From positions 3,472,001 through 3,536,000 of the forward strand of contig CP126193.1 of assembly GCA_030272155.1 (NCBI GenBank): a stretch of DNA of 64,000 bases, written 5' to 3'. A model generated the notes under the pieces. That model did not search any database. It was given only the letters and a program-made list of their open reading frames with translations, and was not told where the DNA came from. The stretch comes from Tetradesmus obliquus. Lineage: Eukaryota; Chlorophyta; Chlorophyceae; Sphaeropleales; Scenedesmaceae. Position numbers and translations under genes: made by a program. The stretch's first letter is position 1. Every line of letters starts with the position of its first letter. This document shows, one piece after another, positions 33,074 to 45,972 of the stretch.

Positions 33074-36000
33074 ATGCACTCACTGCAACGCCAGGGATTG
33101 CAGCAGGGCGCATGCACTCGCGCCAACAGGTACGCATACAATGCAGGATCTTTGCTGTGGTGGTGCTGTGCGAGCCGCAGCGCCCTGGTATCATAGCATC
33201 ACCAACACCAGCTGACACACTGGCAACCACATGTATTGCTGGCATGCAGGCGTGGGCGCAGTGCCAGGCAAGCACCAGCAGTGCCCAAAGCAGCTGGAGC
33301 ACAGGATCCTGTCAGGTGAGCATGCAACGCTGTGCTCCTGGCTATGAAAGTGTTTGATAGGGTGCACCACAGGTTAGCAGGTGATGGTGTGTGAGCACCA
33401 CACAGCTGCGTGGTATGCATTTTGGAAGCAGCGGTTGGCTGGTTTCCTTGCTGACCCATGAACTAGCTGTAGTGGTGGTCTTGCTGTCCAATACAAGTAG
33501 TTGTTGGTGCCAGTACTCTTACTGGCTGAATCCCAAGCAAACGTGTAAACGTGTGCGCATGTTGAACTTGTGCTGTGCAGTGCTGCTGAGGAGCTGCTGA
33601 GCCAGCTGTCAAGCGATGCATCATGGCAGCAGCTGCAGCCGCACTTTGGCAGCAAGCTTGCAGGACAGCTGCTGGACAAGGCAGCATCTGTGCGGGACGT
33701 GCAGCTGCCATCGTCTGTGCAGCTGCCAAGTGTGCAGCTCCCTGCAGTGCCACACCTGCCAGACATCCACCTGCCCTCGGTACCGCAGCTGCCAGCTGTG
33801 CAGATGCCAAACCTGTCAAACATGCAGCTTCCAGAGGTGCACATGCCCTCCGTGCAGCTGCCAGCAGTGCCGCAGCTGCCCAGTCTGTCAAACGTGCAGC
33901 TGCCGGAAGCACAGAGCCTCCTGCAAGGCTTGCAGGACGCTGCTGGCTCGGCAGGCGCAGCAGCAGGAGGCTTGACGCAGCTGCCTGCAGCCCTGCAGCA
34001 GCGCCTGGTGCTCTTAGAGGCACAGCTGCAGCAGCTGGCTGCAGGAAACGGCAGCTACGAGCCACACTTTGGGACTCGTGCAGTGATGGCGTGGCTGCAG
34101 GAGGCCCTGGCTGCACTGTCTGGCGTGGTGCAGGACTCGCCCATGCTGCAGCCCCTGAGTGCTAATGCTGCTGGGCTGCCTGCCGCAGCTGCGTCCGGCT
34201 CACACCAGCTGCTGCTGCATGGTGGCAGCAGCTTCGGCAGCAGTGGCAGCATCAGCAGCAGCATCATGGGTGGGTTTGGTGGTGTGGGTGGTGATCCTGC
34301 TGCAGCACTGCAGGCGGCATCAGCTGCATGGCAGGCAGTAGCAGCCTCAGCTTCGGCTTCCATGCCTGCAGAACTCAGCAGCACGCTGAGTGCTGGTGCA
34401 GGAGCGCTCGCAGAGCAGTCTGCATCTGCAGCAGCAGCACTGCAGCAGCTGCAAGGCTCGCTGGCACATGCTGAGCAGCTGCTGCAGCAGCTGCCGGAGC
34501 AGGGCATGGGTGGCTATGACTTCCCCACGCTGTGCATCGTTGCAGCTGGCGCGCTTGCAGCGATTGCGGCCAGCGTGCCTGCAGCGGACGCGTCTGCCGC
34601 ATTTGGGGACGAGGGCACAGCGCAGGATGATGTGCTGAGCCATGATTATGCTGCGCAGACTGTGGCGAGGTTTTTCAAGCGCAGGCCTGTGATGGTGGCG
34701 CAGCGTGCGGCGCAGCTGGCATCAGAGATGAGCAGCTTTGGGCTGCCGCTGCTGGGCGACCTGTGGACCGGGCGCCTGCAGGTGAGTGAGGCGGTGTTGT
34801 GCAGCTTGTGCACTCGTGAGGTGCAAGTTGAACAGTGCTGAGGATGTTTGAATTCAGTCAGGCAGTGAACAAGCAAGCACTGACGTGTTTGTGGCTCGAC
34901 AGCAGTTGATGCTGCTTCACCTTCCATCACAGTACGTTCGTTGGTTAAGATGACCTTGCTTGGCAAGCAGACGCTACACCTGCTGTGCAACACTGCTGAC
35001 AGCTGTCTGTGATCTTGCGCTACTGGCTTGAACTTCCCCTACAGGCGAACGAGCATGCGCGTGCTGAGCAGCTGCGGGGCGTCATCGAGCGGCTGGGCCC
35101 GGCGTACGTGAAGGTGGCGCAGGCCATGTCCACGCGTGTGGACCTGCTGTCGCCCGAGTACTACATGCAGATCCAGCTGCTGCAGGACAGGGTGCCGCCC
35201 TTCCCCTGCGACCAGGCCAAGGAGGTGAGTTCTGGTTCTGCCTGCCTGCCATAGCTGCATGCTGATGCGCGCTGAGCTCGCCTGTTACTTGAAATGTATG
35301 CGATCTGCAGTGTGCTGCTTGCCTGGGTTTTTTTGTGCGTGTGCCTTGCTCGCTTCTCTGGGCAGCTCCTCACCACCGCTGCTGCTGCTGCTGCTGCTGC
35401 CGACACTGTTGCGCCTGCCCGCAGGCCATGTCCAAGGCCTTTGGCAGGCCCGTGGACCAAGTCTTCTCCCAGCTGAGCAGCAAGCCTGTGGCAGCCGCCA
35501 GCCTGGGCCAGGTGTACAGGGGCAAGCTCAAGCCGGAGTTTGGCGGGCGCGAGGTGGCTGTGAAGGTGCAGCGGCCTGACGTGCTGGAGCAGGTGTGCCT
35601 GGACCTGTACCTCATGCGCCAGGCTGCGGAGGCGATTAGCGCACTGCCTGAGGTGAGAGAAGGAGTGGGGAATGGGAGTAGGGAAGCAGGGCAGCAAGTG
35701 CTGGTGTTGTGCGAGGCAGCGGTGCATGGGGAGCTGTGTGGGCCGCGGGCTGCAGAGGTTGTGCAGGCAGTTACGCTGTTGCAGCGGAAGGTGTGTCAGG
35801 CGGGGTCGTCTGGCAACGTGCTCAGTGTATGGCAACCGGCCCTGAAGGATCATGGGCAGCTGCTTGAGGCTGGTGGGGTCAACAAGTGCTGAGTAGCATA
35901 CCATTCAACAGATTCGCCCCAGCTTCATATGTGCTTGGGAGATGTTGTGCACAGCAGTGCTGCCTGGTGTCTCACCCGTCTGCTGTACTGGCTGCTGTTG

Positions 36001-39000
36001 TGCGGCTGCAGGTCAAGACCGACTGGGCCTCCCTGATTGACAACTGGGCGGTGCGCTTCCTGCACGAGATGGACTACACGCGAGAGGCGGCAAACGCAAA
36101 CCTGTTCAGGTACGCCGCTTGAAATGAAATTTATGTTGCGGTGGCAGCAACAGCATGCCAGTCTGGGCCAAAGGAAGCAGCGACAGGCTGTGCTAGGAAG
36201 TCTGCTGGCTGGTATTGTCTGGTTGTGCCATCTGTGCTGCTGACATGACCAGAGCAACCCGCTGCCACAGTTGTGTGTGGGCTGCTCCTAGGTAGTATCA
36301 GCAACTGCTAACATCTGGCAATGTTTGCCGTCCATGCCATGGCTAACTCTATTGTCATGGCGGCGCTGTGGCTGTGGCTGCAGGCAGCAGATGGCTGATG
36401 CTGGCGTGTCTGGCGTGGTCACTGCCGACGTGATCGAGGAGTTCAGCAACGACGTGGTGCTCACCACGCAGTGGATGGACGGTGAGGCACCAGCTCGCTC
36501 AGCAGCAGCAGCAGCGATAGCAGCAGCAGCTGCAGCTGCAGCCGGCGTATAGTGCCGCTGTCGTTGAGCGCATTTGCATGATGTGCGGCGTTGGCAGAGA
36601 ATGCTGTGTCGTGCATGCAGTAAGGATTCCTGACGTGCACCGAGCAGCTATTTTAAGTATGTGTCCCCATCCTCATCAGCAGCGTCAGCACTCCCTTCGT
36701 CGATGCTCCTGCAGCTGCCAGCATCCATACGGTTTCCATGAGTTTCATGCCATCATGCCATCTTGCAACCTTTCACTTTTAATCTGTCTTCTCTGTGCAG
36801 GCGAGAAGCTGAGTGAGAGCCGCGCGTCGGACGTGCGCGAGCTGTGCAACACGCTGCTGAGCGCGTACCTCATCCAGCTGCTTGACACAGGGCTGCTGCA
36901 CGCCGACCCGCACCCCGGCAACCTCATCCGCACCAATGACGGCAAGATCTGCGTGCTTGACTTTGGGCTCATGACAGAAGTGACGCCGGAGCAGCGCATT
37001 GCGCTAGTGGAGTACATTGCGCACCTGAGCATCAAGGTGAGGCCTGGTTCGTTAGGTCAAGGGGCTGAGCAGCTGCAGTGCTTGGTTTGCTGCTGCTGGG
37101 TAGCCTGGCAGTGCTGTGCAGGCAGCACAGTTGCTTGTGTTCATTCCCGGCATCCGCCTGTTCTAATGACTGGTGTAACTGTTATTGTCCCCTGCAGCTG
37201 CCAGAGGCGTTCTCAATAATACATCAACCTGACTCTGTTGCCTCGCATCCTGCTGCACTTGCAGGACTGGGAGAACGTTGCGCGTGACCTGCAGACGCTA
37301 GGCTTCATCCCTGCTGATGCTGGTGATCCAGTGGCCATGGGCATGGCGCCGGCGCTGGGCAAGATCCTGGTGCAGCTCTCAGGGGGCGGCGGCGCCTCCA
37401 AGCTCAACATAGACGCAGGTGTGGCGGCTGGCTGGGTGCTGCCTGCTGCTGCGGCTACTGTTGCTGACGGTGTCCAGGTGCTTGTGTTGTTTGTGAAATA
37501 AGCATCACGTGGCTGCTGCGCAAGTCGATGGTATGCCGCTTTTGACATCCTGGTTTTGATGCAATGTGTGTCTGGCTCATCATGATGCTGAGGGTTGTGG
37601 GCTGTTGCTGTTGATCGGCTTTGAGATGACAACGCTGCTGCTGCTGCTGCAGTGATGGCTGAGCTGGAGGACCTGGGCAGCACCTACCCCTTCCGCATCC
37701 CGCCCTTCTTCACGCTCATCCTGCGCGCGTTCAGCGTCATCGAGGGCATCGCCCTCGCGGTGGACCCTGACTACGCCATCGTGCAGGTGCGGCGCTGCGC
37801 CGTTTTTCGCAGTTGCGGTCAGCCGCCTTCTTATTGCCAAGTTGGTTGGGAGTGGGTCTGACACTCCTGCTCTTGGCTAGGTGACACCGCAGTTTGCAGC
37901 CCACAGCTATATCAACCTGGCAATGCTGCTTCGCTTTACCACGCCTCACCGTCAGCACAGACACGTAAGCTATGCACTTGCCTGGATCAACTCACAGCTG
38001 CTGCTTCAATCTGCGTGTGCCCTCTGCGTGTGCCCTCTGCAGGAGTGCTTTCCCTACATGGCGCGCCGCCTGCTGGCTGACGATGACCCGCGCATCCGCA
38101 AGGCCCTACGGGATGTGCTGTACGGCGGCCGCAGCCGCCTCGACGTGCAGCGCCTCATCAAGATGGCTGATGCCTTCTCAGCCTATACCACAGACGGCCT
38201 GGAGGACAATGTAGCTCCAGGCGCTACAGCAACAGCAGTAGCACGGCCAGCAGCAGTAGCAGCTCGGCCGGCAGTAGCAGCTGGCCAGATTCAGCCGGAG
38301 CCTGTGCTCAATCCAGCAGCAAAGGATGCGCTGCTGGCGGTGTTCAGCCGGCGCGGGAGCTATGTGCAGGAGCTGCTAGTCGAGGAGCTCGTGGCAGCTG
38401 CTGATGCACTGTCACGCGATGCGCTGTCGCAGACGCTGCGGGTGCTGCTCGGCTCGGCTCCTGTTGCAGTGGCCATGTCCAGTCTTGAGGCGTTGGGGCC
38501 GCTGCGGCCGCTGCTGCTGCCGCTGACAACGCCGCTGGAGCTTCTCAGCCGGCTGGCGCCTGCAGTGCAGCTGACAGATGAGGATGAGGAGGCCTTGGGG
38601 GTTGTGAGGGGAGTCTTCCAGCTGGTAGCGCGCATGTCACCCGGCTCACCCACTGCTGCTGCCGCTGGCAGCAGTGGAGGGTACAGAGCCGTCGGTTCAG
38701 CAGATGCCAGCAATGCCGCCTCAGGTATGGTGTTCAGCACCACCAATGAGAGCAGCAGTCGGCTGCTGGGGCTTGCTGCAGCAGGCAGGGCGCAGCAGGT
38801 CGACCCGCGTGCAGCAGTGGCAGCTGCTGCCGAGGCAGTGAATGGTGCTGCTGGTGTCGCACGTGAGCTGCAGCCTATCTTGCCAGAGCTCGTGCCGGGC
38901 CTGCAGCACACTGGCGAGCTGTTTGTGCGTGCATTTGTGAGGCGTGTGGCGCTGAGGCTGGCAGAGTCCTTCACAGTTGCCGACAGCAGCGGCAGCAGCA

Positions 39001-39461
39001 GCAGCAGTGTCACTGTAGATGATGAGGAGCGAGCGCTAGCGATGGCAGCGCTGGGTTTTGTTGCAGGACCTGATTCCTTCAAGCGCATTGGCAGCGTCGG
39101 CCTGCCTGCAGGCTTCCTCAACAGCAGCAGCAGCAGCAGCAACGGCTTTGCAACGAATGGCAGCAGCAGCAGCAGCAGCAGCAGCATTGCGAGCGAGTTT
39201 GCAGGGGTGCTGCTGCAGCAGCAGATGCAGCCGCAGCCGCCGCAGCAGTCAGGGCTGGGTGCTGGCTTTGGTGCTGCTGTGAGGCCGCTGCACTTCCAGG
39301 CGCCACCCGGTGCTGCTGCATCTGGGGCAGCCGGCAGTTGGGGAGTGGGGCCGTTGACAGCTGGTCAGCTGGTGACTGGGCTGGTTGCTGCCCCGCTGCT
39401 GGCGGTGCTGACGCAGCTGGCTGTGCTGAGCGAGCTGCAGCGCAGGCAGCAGCAGCGGTAA
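33074..39461 (+). CDS. Plastid ABC1/UbiB-family atypical kinase (ABC1K) with long extensions
   Basis: Eleven exons: 33074-33129, 33250-33315, 33581-34781, 35045-35224, 35425-35652, 36012-36109, 36384-36481, 36801-37036, 37265-37418, 37653-37786 and 38043-39461. The product has 1,289 residues, all in phase. Exons 1-2 give a transit peptide (MHSLQRQGLQQGACTRANRR, with only basic charges). Exon 3 adds an LP-repeat block (QLPSVQLPAVPHLPDIHLPS, about residues 85-150) and one hydrophobic segment (CIVAAGALAAIAA). The ABC1 core starts near residue 442: LGPAYVKVAQAMSTR (family KxGQ region), PVAAASLGQVY (Ala-rich loop), GREVAVKVQRP (ATP lysine), HADPHPGNL (catalytic loop) and VLDFGL (metal-binding DFG). 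After YPFRIPPFF and ARRLLADDDPR an Ala/Ser-rich tail of about 400 residues follows. ABC1Ks regulate prenyl-quinone metabolism and plastoglobules; the target here is inferred. The core resembles plant plastid members ending with LDFGLVT-type loops. Confidence 0.9.
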
Positions 39462-40676
39462 GCAGCGGCAGTGAGGCACAAGATAAGTGGGTGTCAGGCA
39501 GTTGGCAGAGGTAATGGTTGGCAGGATGATTGGTTTGGCCAGGGTGTACAGACATAGTTGCTGCTGTGTGAGGGAGGCAGCAGTTGGCGGTATGCACATC
39601 TGCTGGATGGGTCATCCGGCATCGCGTTGCTGGAATTGGATGTGTGTGGTGCCTGCAGGGCGTATTGCTCCTGCACTGGTGCTGATCTGGCCAGGTGCTG
39701 TGGAGCGGAGCGAGTGTGCACAGTGGAGTCATTGTATTTGGCCCTTGGGATATATGTGCACACATTTTCAGTGAATGGATTGGTTTGAGGTACTCAGCTG
39801 GGTCAGCAGTTGCTGGAGATGGCTGCACACCAAGCCACGCGTGACAGCAGTGCTTGAAGCGCTTGAAGTATGATTGGCCTTGCAGCATGTTTCACTGCGG
39901 TGTCTAGCAGCGGATTTTTTGTGGCGACTTGCAGACGACGACGGAGTTTCTACGCGCCGTCTGCATGCGGGATCTTTTGGCCACTTCATTGTTCAGACTT
40001 GAGTGAGTGTCTGGTCGCCTGGTGCACTGTGTTGTGTAGCGAGCGGGGTTCTGTGATTGCAGATCTGCAGCCCTTACAGTTGAGCGAGGGTATGCAGCGT
40101 GTTGTTGGCTTATCCCATACAGGTGACTGTTTGCATGTGTCGCTGCAGCCCGCCCACTATTATGCATGTTGGCGGTTGCATGCAATCAGAGTCGAGGAGG
40201 GCACTTGCCACTTGTCTGGTGGCATACATGCAACCGAGTGCATGCAGCCCTGATACATCAATGTTTTGTCAGAGTCATTGGTCAGTGTTATCCAGGCAGG
40301 ATCAGAGGTGAAGGGACGGCTTGTCCAGAGCACGCCAGGGTGTGGCAAACACAGTGTGTGTGGTCTACACAGGTGCTGTAAGAGGGTCAGAGGGGTATCA
40401 TGTGTTGTCACAGGGATTGTTTGCAGGTTATTAGGGCAGAGCAAGCACCCCATGCATGCCGCTGGTTTCTACAGGCAAGGTGCTCTTCCAAGTTCGCTTT
40501 TATGGATACGAAGCCCATCAAGTGGTGTGCCACTTTCTAGTGTTCAGCTCTTCTGGGCGTCGACACATATAACACTGCAGTGCACATCATGCCGCGCATG
40601 GCAGGAGTTGTCTGTGGTAACAAGTGGCTGTGTTGTCTGTGGCTACTGTCAACCCTGACAGCAACAGCAGCAGCCG
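39462..40676. other. Intergenic, 1.2 kb, no supported gene
   Basis: Between two plus-strand genes. It includes the 3' flank of the ABC1 kinase and the promoter side of the glycerol-3-phosphate dehydrogenase. I see no motif-bearing frame and no clear TATA box. Confidence 0.5.
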
Positions 40677-43600
40677 ATGACAGCAGTGCATCCGTCTAGG
40701 AAGCAAAATTGCACCGCAGTAGCTGCATCACGGACACTGCCGGCACTGCCAGGCAGGGGTGCAAGCCTAAGGTGTGTTGTAAGGACATGTGTGACATTGA
40801 GAAGAGTGAGCCCTGATCCGTGACAGGCCTCACGTCCGCCTCGGTCAGCTCGTTTGCACTGCTGCCCCTGCATCGGTTCATCTGTTCGACGTCGTGTATG
40901 CCCTGCGACAATCGCCTAGCAAGCAGTACACCCCGATCGGGTACGCACCTGCAGACACTCGTTGCAGCAAGCGTCGTGGAAAAGGACATATTGATGGCCG
41001 AACACCACCTGGACTGGCATGACTCTGTAGAGAGGACAGCAAGCAAGTGAGTGCAGCGCTGACCATGCTGCCTGTTCAGTCTGCCCTGGGACCTGCTGCT
41101 GCTGGTGCTGCTGACTCACATACAGTAGTTCCAGCCCAAGGCACACGCATTCATCACCTACACACTACGTATGCATACTGTATGTTGCATGGAACAAACC
41201 CTCATGCATCACCCGCTGTCGTTTGCCGTTGCCGGGCTTGTTTGGCTCAGGCTGTGCCCTGCTGTGGGCGTCATTGGCGCTGGCAGTTACGGCACAGCCC
41301 TTGCCATTCACTGCGCAAGGGCAGGACATCCAACAGTGATCTGGTGCAGGAGTCAAGAGGTGACCGGTTGATTAATGAGCACTTGCAGGGCTAGCTGCAC
41401 TGCAGGCAGACGTTTACTTGCAGGAAGCTCTTGCAGGACGTATCTGCTTGCCGCTAACGACTGCCAGGGTAGCAGCTGCTGCTGCCAGTGCGAGCAGTCC
41501 TGTTAGCCTAAATGGTTTGCATCTGGTCCACATGCAACGGCCAGCCTGCATGTCGGCTTTCACTCATGCCCTACTGCTGCTGGCGTGTTGTCCTGCAAGC
41601 AGGTGGCAGATGAGATCAACACGCAGCACACCAACAGCAGAAGGCTGCCAGGCCACAGCTGCCCGAAGCAGCTGAGAGCCACCACAGACTTAGCAGGCAT
41701 GGTGCGCGACTCCACGCTGCTGCTGCTGGCGGTGCCGTCTGCACACATAGCAAGCACAGCGCAGCGCTGCGTGGAGCACTTGCCACCAGATGCGGTGCTG
41801 GTGTGCTGCGCTAAGGGTGCGCCAAGGCTTGCTGCAATGCATCTAAGCAAGTGCTGTGGTGGTGGTGGCAGGAACGCAGCAGCATGTATAATCATTGGAG
41901 CATGGTGGATGTAGGTGTATTCTTGCACGATGGCAAGCAGCAGGGTGTGCAGCTCACACATTATTTGTTGGCACAGCTACCTGAGCTTCCTGCGGCAGCG
42001 GCAGCTCTACTCCCTGTGCTCATCGACTCAGGGGAAAATAGATCAAGTTGCACACCCTGTACCGTACCTGCCTTGCAGGCATCACCACAGACACGCTGCA
42101 GACAATGGAAGAGCTGCTGCTGGAGGTGAGCAGCTGCTGGTTATTCAGGAGCCCTCAACAAGCAGCATGCAGCCGGATGCCAATGCACTGGCGCAGTCTG
42201 CACATCTCTGCTGGCATGCATGCCTCGTGACATCTGGGCCGAAACTGAGGCAAGGCGCACAACATCTGACACCACGACTGGCTAGTTCTACAACCCAGAT
42301 CACAACCCAATATTGCAGTTCAGCTGCTTGAGAGTTGACAATGCGCTGTGCCGTGCCTGCAGGTTGTGCCCCGCCCGCAGCACTGCCAGCTGGCGTACCT
42401 CAGCGGCCCCTCCTTTGCAGCAGAGGTGGCTGCAGGCATGCCCACAGGCCTCACCATCGCAGCACGGGTGGGCACGGGCTTGTGCTGATGCCCCTGGTGC
42501 CGCCCTTCAACGTGGTGCTGCAATGAGGAGCTTGCATGTCTGGCTGTTCTCACAGCAGCAAAGCACATGCGAACATGCTGCCCTGCATGTCCCTGCAAAC
42601 TGGCAGCCAACTTGACACAATGCTACAACTCAGCGCGCTAAGTCTGACTGGGTTTCTGCCTGCCCTGCCGTGCTGTGCAGGAAGAGAGTGTGGCCAAGCA
42701 GGTGCAGTGGTGGCTGTCGGCAGCCAACCTGCGCTGCTACCGCACAACTGACGTAGTGGTGAGGTGCTGTGGGCCCTGGCACATGACGCACTGTCTGCTT
42801 TGGCTGTCACTGAGCACCTGTGAAGTACTGCTTTCCCACATGATGGGTGAACATGGGTCACAAGCAGAAGCAGCCTGACCTGGCTTTGTGTTTTGTCTCC
42901 TGCAGGGTCTTGAGTTTGGCGGGGCGCTGAAGAACAGCATAGCGTGAGTGCACCCAGGTGCCAGCTGCTGCCGCAAAAGAAGCCCCATCTGCATCAGCTG
43001 CTGTGCCAGTAACAGGGCAGTGTCAGCGTGATGTCCTAGCCCAACCAAGCCTGTGCATCCTGTTTACTGTTGCATCTCTGTGCTTGCAGGCTGAACTGCT
43101 GTTTGCTTCTGTGCTGTATTGACATGTGCGCTGTCTGGTCTGCTGCTGTCTTTTGATGCATGCAGCATCGCCTGCGGCATGGCAGATGGCAAGGGGTACG
43201 GTGCCAATGGGCGAGCAATGATCATCACACGCGGTAGGCTGCCCGCCAGCGCTGCTGCCTCTAGTATGTAACCTGGTATATGAGCTGCTGCCTCCTCACA
43301 TCTGGCGATCGAGGCAGGGCAGCTGCTCAAGTACAGCAGTGTGGTATCGCCTATTGTGCCGTGCGCGTGTGTCACTGACTTGTGCTTCAATTGCGCTGCA
43401 GGCCTGCACGAAATGACACGGCTGGCTGTTGCAAAGGGTGAGGGGCCTGGCAGCAGCTGCTTCATGTGCGGATTTTGGCCATAGATGGCCTGTTCTCTGA
43501 TTTGAACTGCCTGCACACATTACAGCGATGCCATGTCAGTGTGTTGAATGCTTGCTGAGTAGCAGTCTTGGTGCACCTAGGTGCGCAGGCCTGCGCTGTG

Positions 43601-44978
43601 CATGAAGGATCTTTGCAAGATAGGCTGCTGGTGTGCTGTACTGCAGGTGCAAACCCCATGACACTCGGAGGGCTAGGAGGCATGGGTAAGGGGTTCATTG
43701 CACTCTTGGCACACGCGTACCTTCACACAGTGTTTCAAAGTGCAGCAACTTGGGTGCAAGGCAGAACTGCACAGGCAAGGTTCAAACCTGTACGCAAGTG
43801 CATGCTTCCTGCCAATCTGCGTCAAGACACAAGTGGTTGCGGCAGCACAACCTGGGCAGCACAGTACTGGTTTGCAGATGTGTTTGCAAAGATTTCTCGC
43901 AAAGCTTACTGCAACCTTTACCCTGCCCTGAGGTATACTGGTTCTGCTGCTTGCTCACCTGACAGGTGACCTCATCCTTACATGCACAGGCGATGCCTCG
44001 AGAAACAGGTGGGCGCTGCCACATGCTCTCCTGCTTCACAAAACAAGAGCGTCCCTGCTTCCGACGTCAGGCACTGCCAGCTTGGCCTGCGTTGCCCCAT
44101 GCACATCCATGGTGCATGCTGTCAGCTGGGTGTGTCTCACATCAGCCCCATGGCTTCAAGCCGTCTTGCCACCAACAGCAACCCTGAGGGCTTCGTCCTC
44201 ACCTCGAAAGCAACAAGCTTGAATTAACACTTTCCGTGCAACATTGCATGTGCAGGACGCTAGGCTACCGCCTGGGCTGCGGTGAGAGCATGGCGTCTAT
44301 TCTGGAGGGCATGCATGGCGCAGTGGCCGAGGGCGTGGCCACCACACGCGCTGCCAAGCTGCTGGCTGACAGCCTGGGGCTGGCTGTGCCCATCATCAGC
44401 GGCCTGTACACCATCCTGTATGGTGAGCAATGCTGCAATGCATGTACGTGCAGCTGATATTGAGGAGGTGTGGGGTGTGCTCAGCAGTTGCAAACATGCT
44501 CACTGCCTCATTCGGCCGGGGCCTCGAGCGGCTCAGCCAGGCGCAGGTTGGGGGCGCAGGTGGCAGGAGTGTGGCGTGTGCTTGCATATCTTGTGCTTGC
44601 AGGAGCTTGCTTGCAGAAACATGGCGTATGCTTGCAGGAGCTTGTGCTTGCAGGAGCTTGCTTGCAGAAACATGGCGTATGCTTGCAGGAACGTAATGTG
44701 TGCTTGCGCAGTGTTTCCAGACGTTTTGATGTTGCTGGCGCTCTGTCAGCTTGCCGCCCGAGCTGCTGCTGCCACTACCGCTGCTGCTGCTACTGCTGCT
44801 GCTGCTGCTACTGCTCATGGGCACAGAGGACGCCGACATTGACGATGTGGTGCGGGGGCTGCTGTGCCTGCCGCTGACGTCAGAGCTGGACGCACGCATG
44901 TTCAGCTATGAGCCAGACAAGGAGGCCAGCAGCCAGCAGCAGCCGCAGCAGCAGGCAGCTTACGGCTGTGGTGTGTAG
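40677..44978 (+). CDS. NAD-dependent glycerol-3-phosphate dehydrogenase, probably plastidial
   Basis: Fourteen short exons: 40677-40771, 40827-40940, 41251-41359, 41603-41816, 42079-42125, 42363-42467, 42681-42758, 42906-42943, 43166-43233, 43402-43437, 43647-43685, 43966-44008, 44256-44422 and 44827-44978 (434 residues). All junctions are GT/AG and in phase. The leader [20 protein letters not shown] is acid-free and plastid-like. Then [13 protein letters not shown] (NAD glycine motif, about residues 75-87), [19 protein letters not shown] (first conserved Lys), [40 protein letters not shown] (second catalytic Lys), [36 protein letters not shown] and [12 protein letters not shown] follow the GpsA/GPD order. 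It reduces dihydroxyacetone phosphate to glycerol-3-phosphate for glycerolipid synthesis. It lacks the phosphatase fusion known in some algal GPDs. The C-terminal end is Gln-rich. Confidence 0.93.
44590..44691. repeat. Two tandem 51-bp copies in the last GPDH intron
   Basis: The unit with AGCTTGCTTGCAGAAACATG occurs twice, nearly identical, in the final intron. It contains TTGCAG, so it adds acceptor-like sites. Confidence 0.85.
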
Positions 44979-45802
44979 TGTGTCAAGTCATGAGGAATGT
45001 TTAGGGGCGTCCATGTCTACTGAACGTACCAAATACCCCTAGTACGGGTGGTGTGTCAGTTTCAGCCGCCTGGACTGATGATGCTCAGTGAGCCACTCAC
45101 CCAGTGCAAGTGATAGCGGTGACGTTGCAAAAGTGCATGCATGTCACCAGGCAACCGTCACAAATTCTGGGTTTCTGACATTGCGGTGCAGTTGTGCTGG
45201 GCAGCAACATTATTTGCGACCTCGCAACAGTGTGTTTGGGGGTGCTGTTTGAGCTGGTCATATGGCAAGACTCTGGCCTTGATGTACAGGGCATTTGTGT
45301 GCTGTTAACAAAATGTTACATGGTGCAGGACCCGCATGTACCTTCCTTTAATGGCATGAAAGCAATATATGCCCCCCTCTTGATGATGGTATGCAATCCA
45401 CAGAACCGACCATATCTGCCACGAGCCAGCACCTTCAAAACAATTTGCAACAAGTGCAGCCCCCGTGTGCATTGACCGCCAACAACAAACCAAACAACTA
45501 CTTCCAGACAGTCTGAGATCAGCAACCTATCCACAACAACCAACCCCGCCCCTCTGTACCTTTTGCTGAACCTGCTGCACCTGTAATTCAACTTCCAATA
45601 AGTGCAGCAAGCTGAGCTACATCTACAGCAACAACCCAACTCCTGCAAGTTCGAGACCATGAACAGTTCCTCTCGTCAAAATTACAACGCCATAGGTTTC
45701 ATCAAGCTGCATTTCATGTTCAGCTTGCAATAAGTGCATTGGCAACCGCATTCCTTTGCGTTTGAGGACCACATTCCACCAGGAACAGCAAACCCCACCA
45801 CA
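44979..45802. other. Convergent intergenic region with degenerate repeats
   Basis: No gene is seen. From about 45.47 kb the sequence contains loose copies of a unit with CAACCCAACTCCTGCAAG and CACCTGCTGCA, also found at 47.9-48.6 kb. Confidence 0.5.
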
Positions 45803-45911
45803 CTATGCCGACACAACCGCCATCTTGTCGTGGCCTCCGCAGCTGCCAAGCAGCTTGGTGAGGGCGCGCTGCAGCCAGCTGAGCTTCACCACAGCTGCCT
45901 GCTGCTGCACC

Positions 45912-45972
<61 letters not shown>

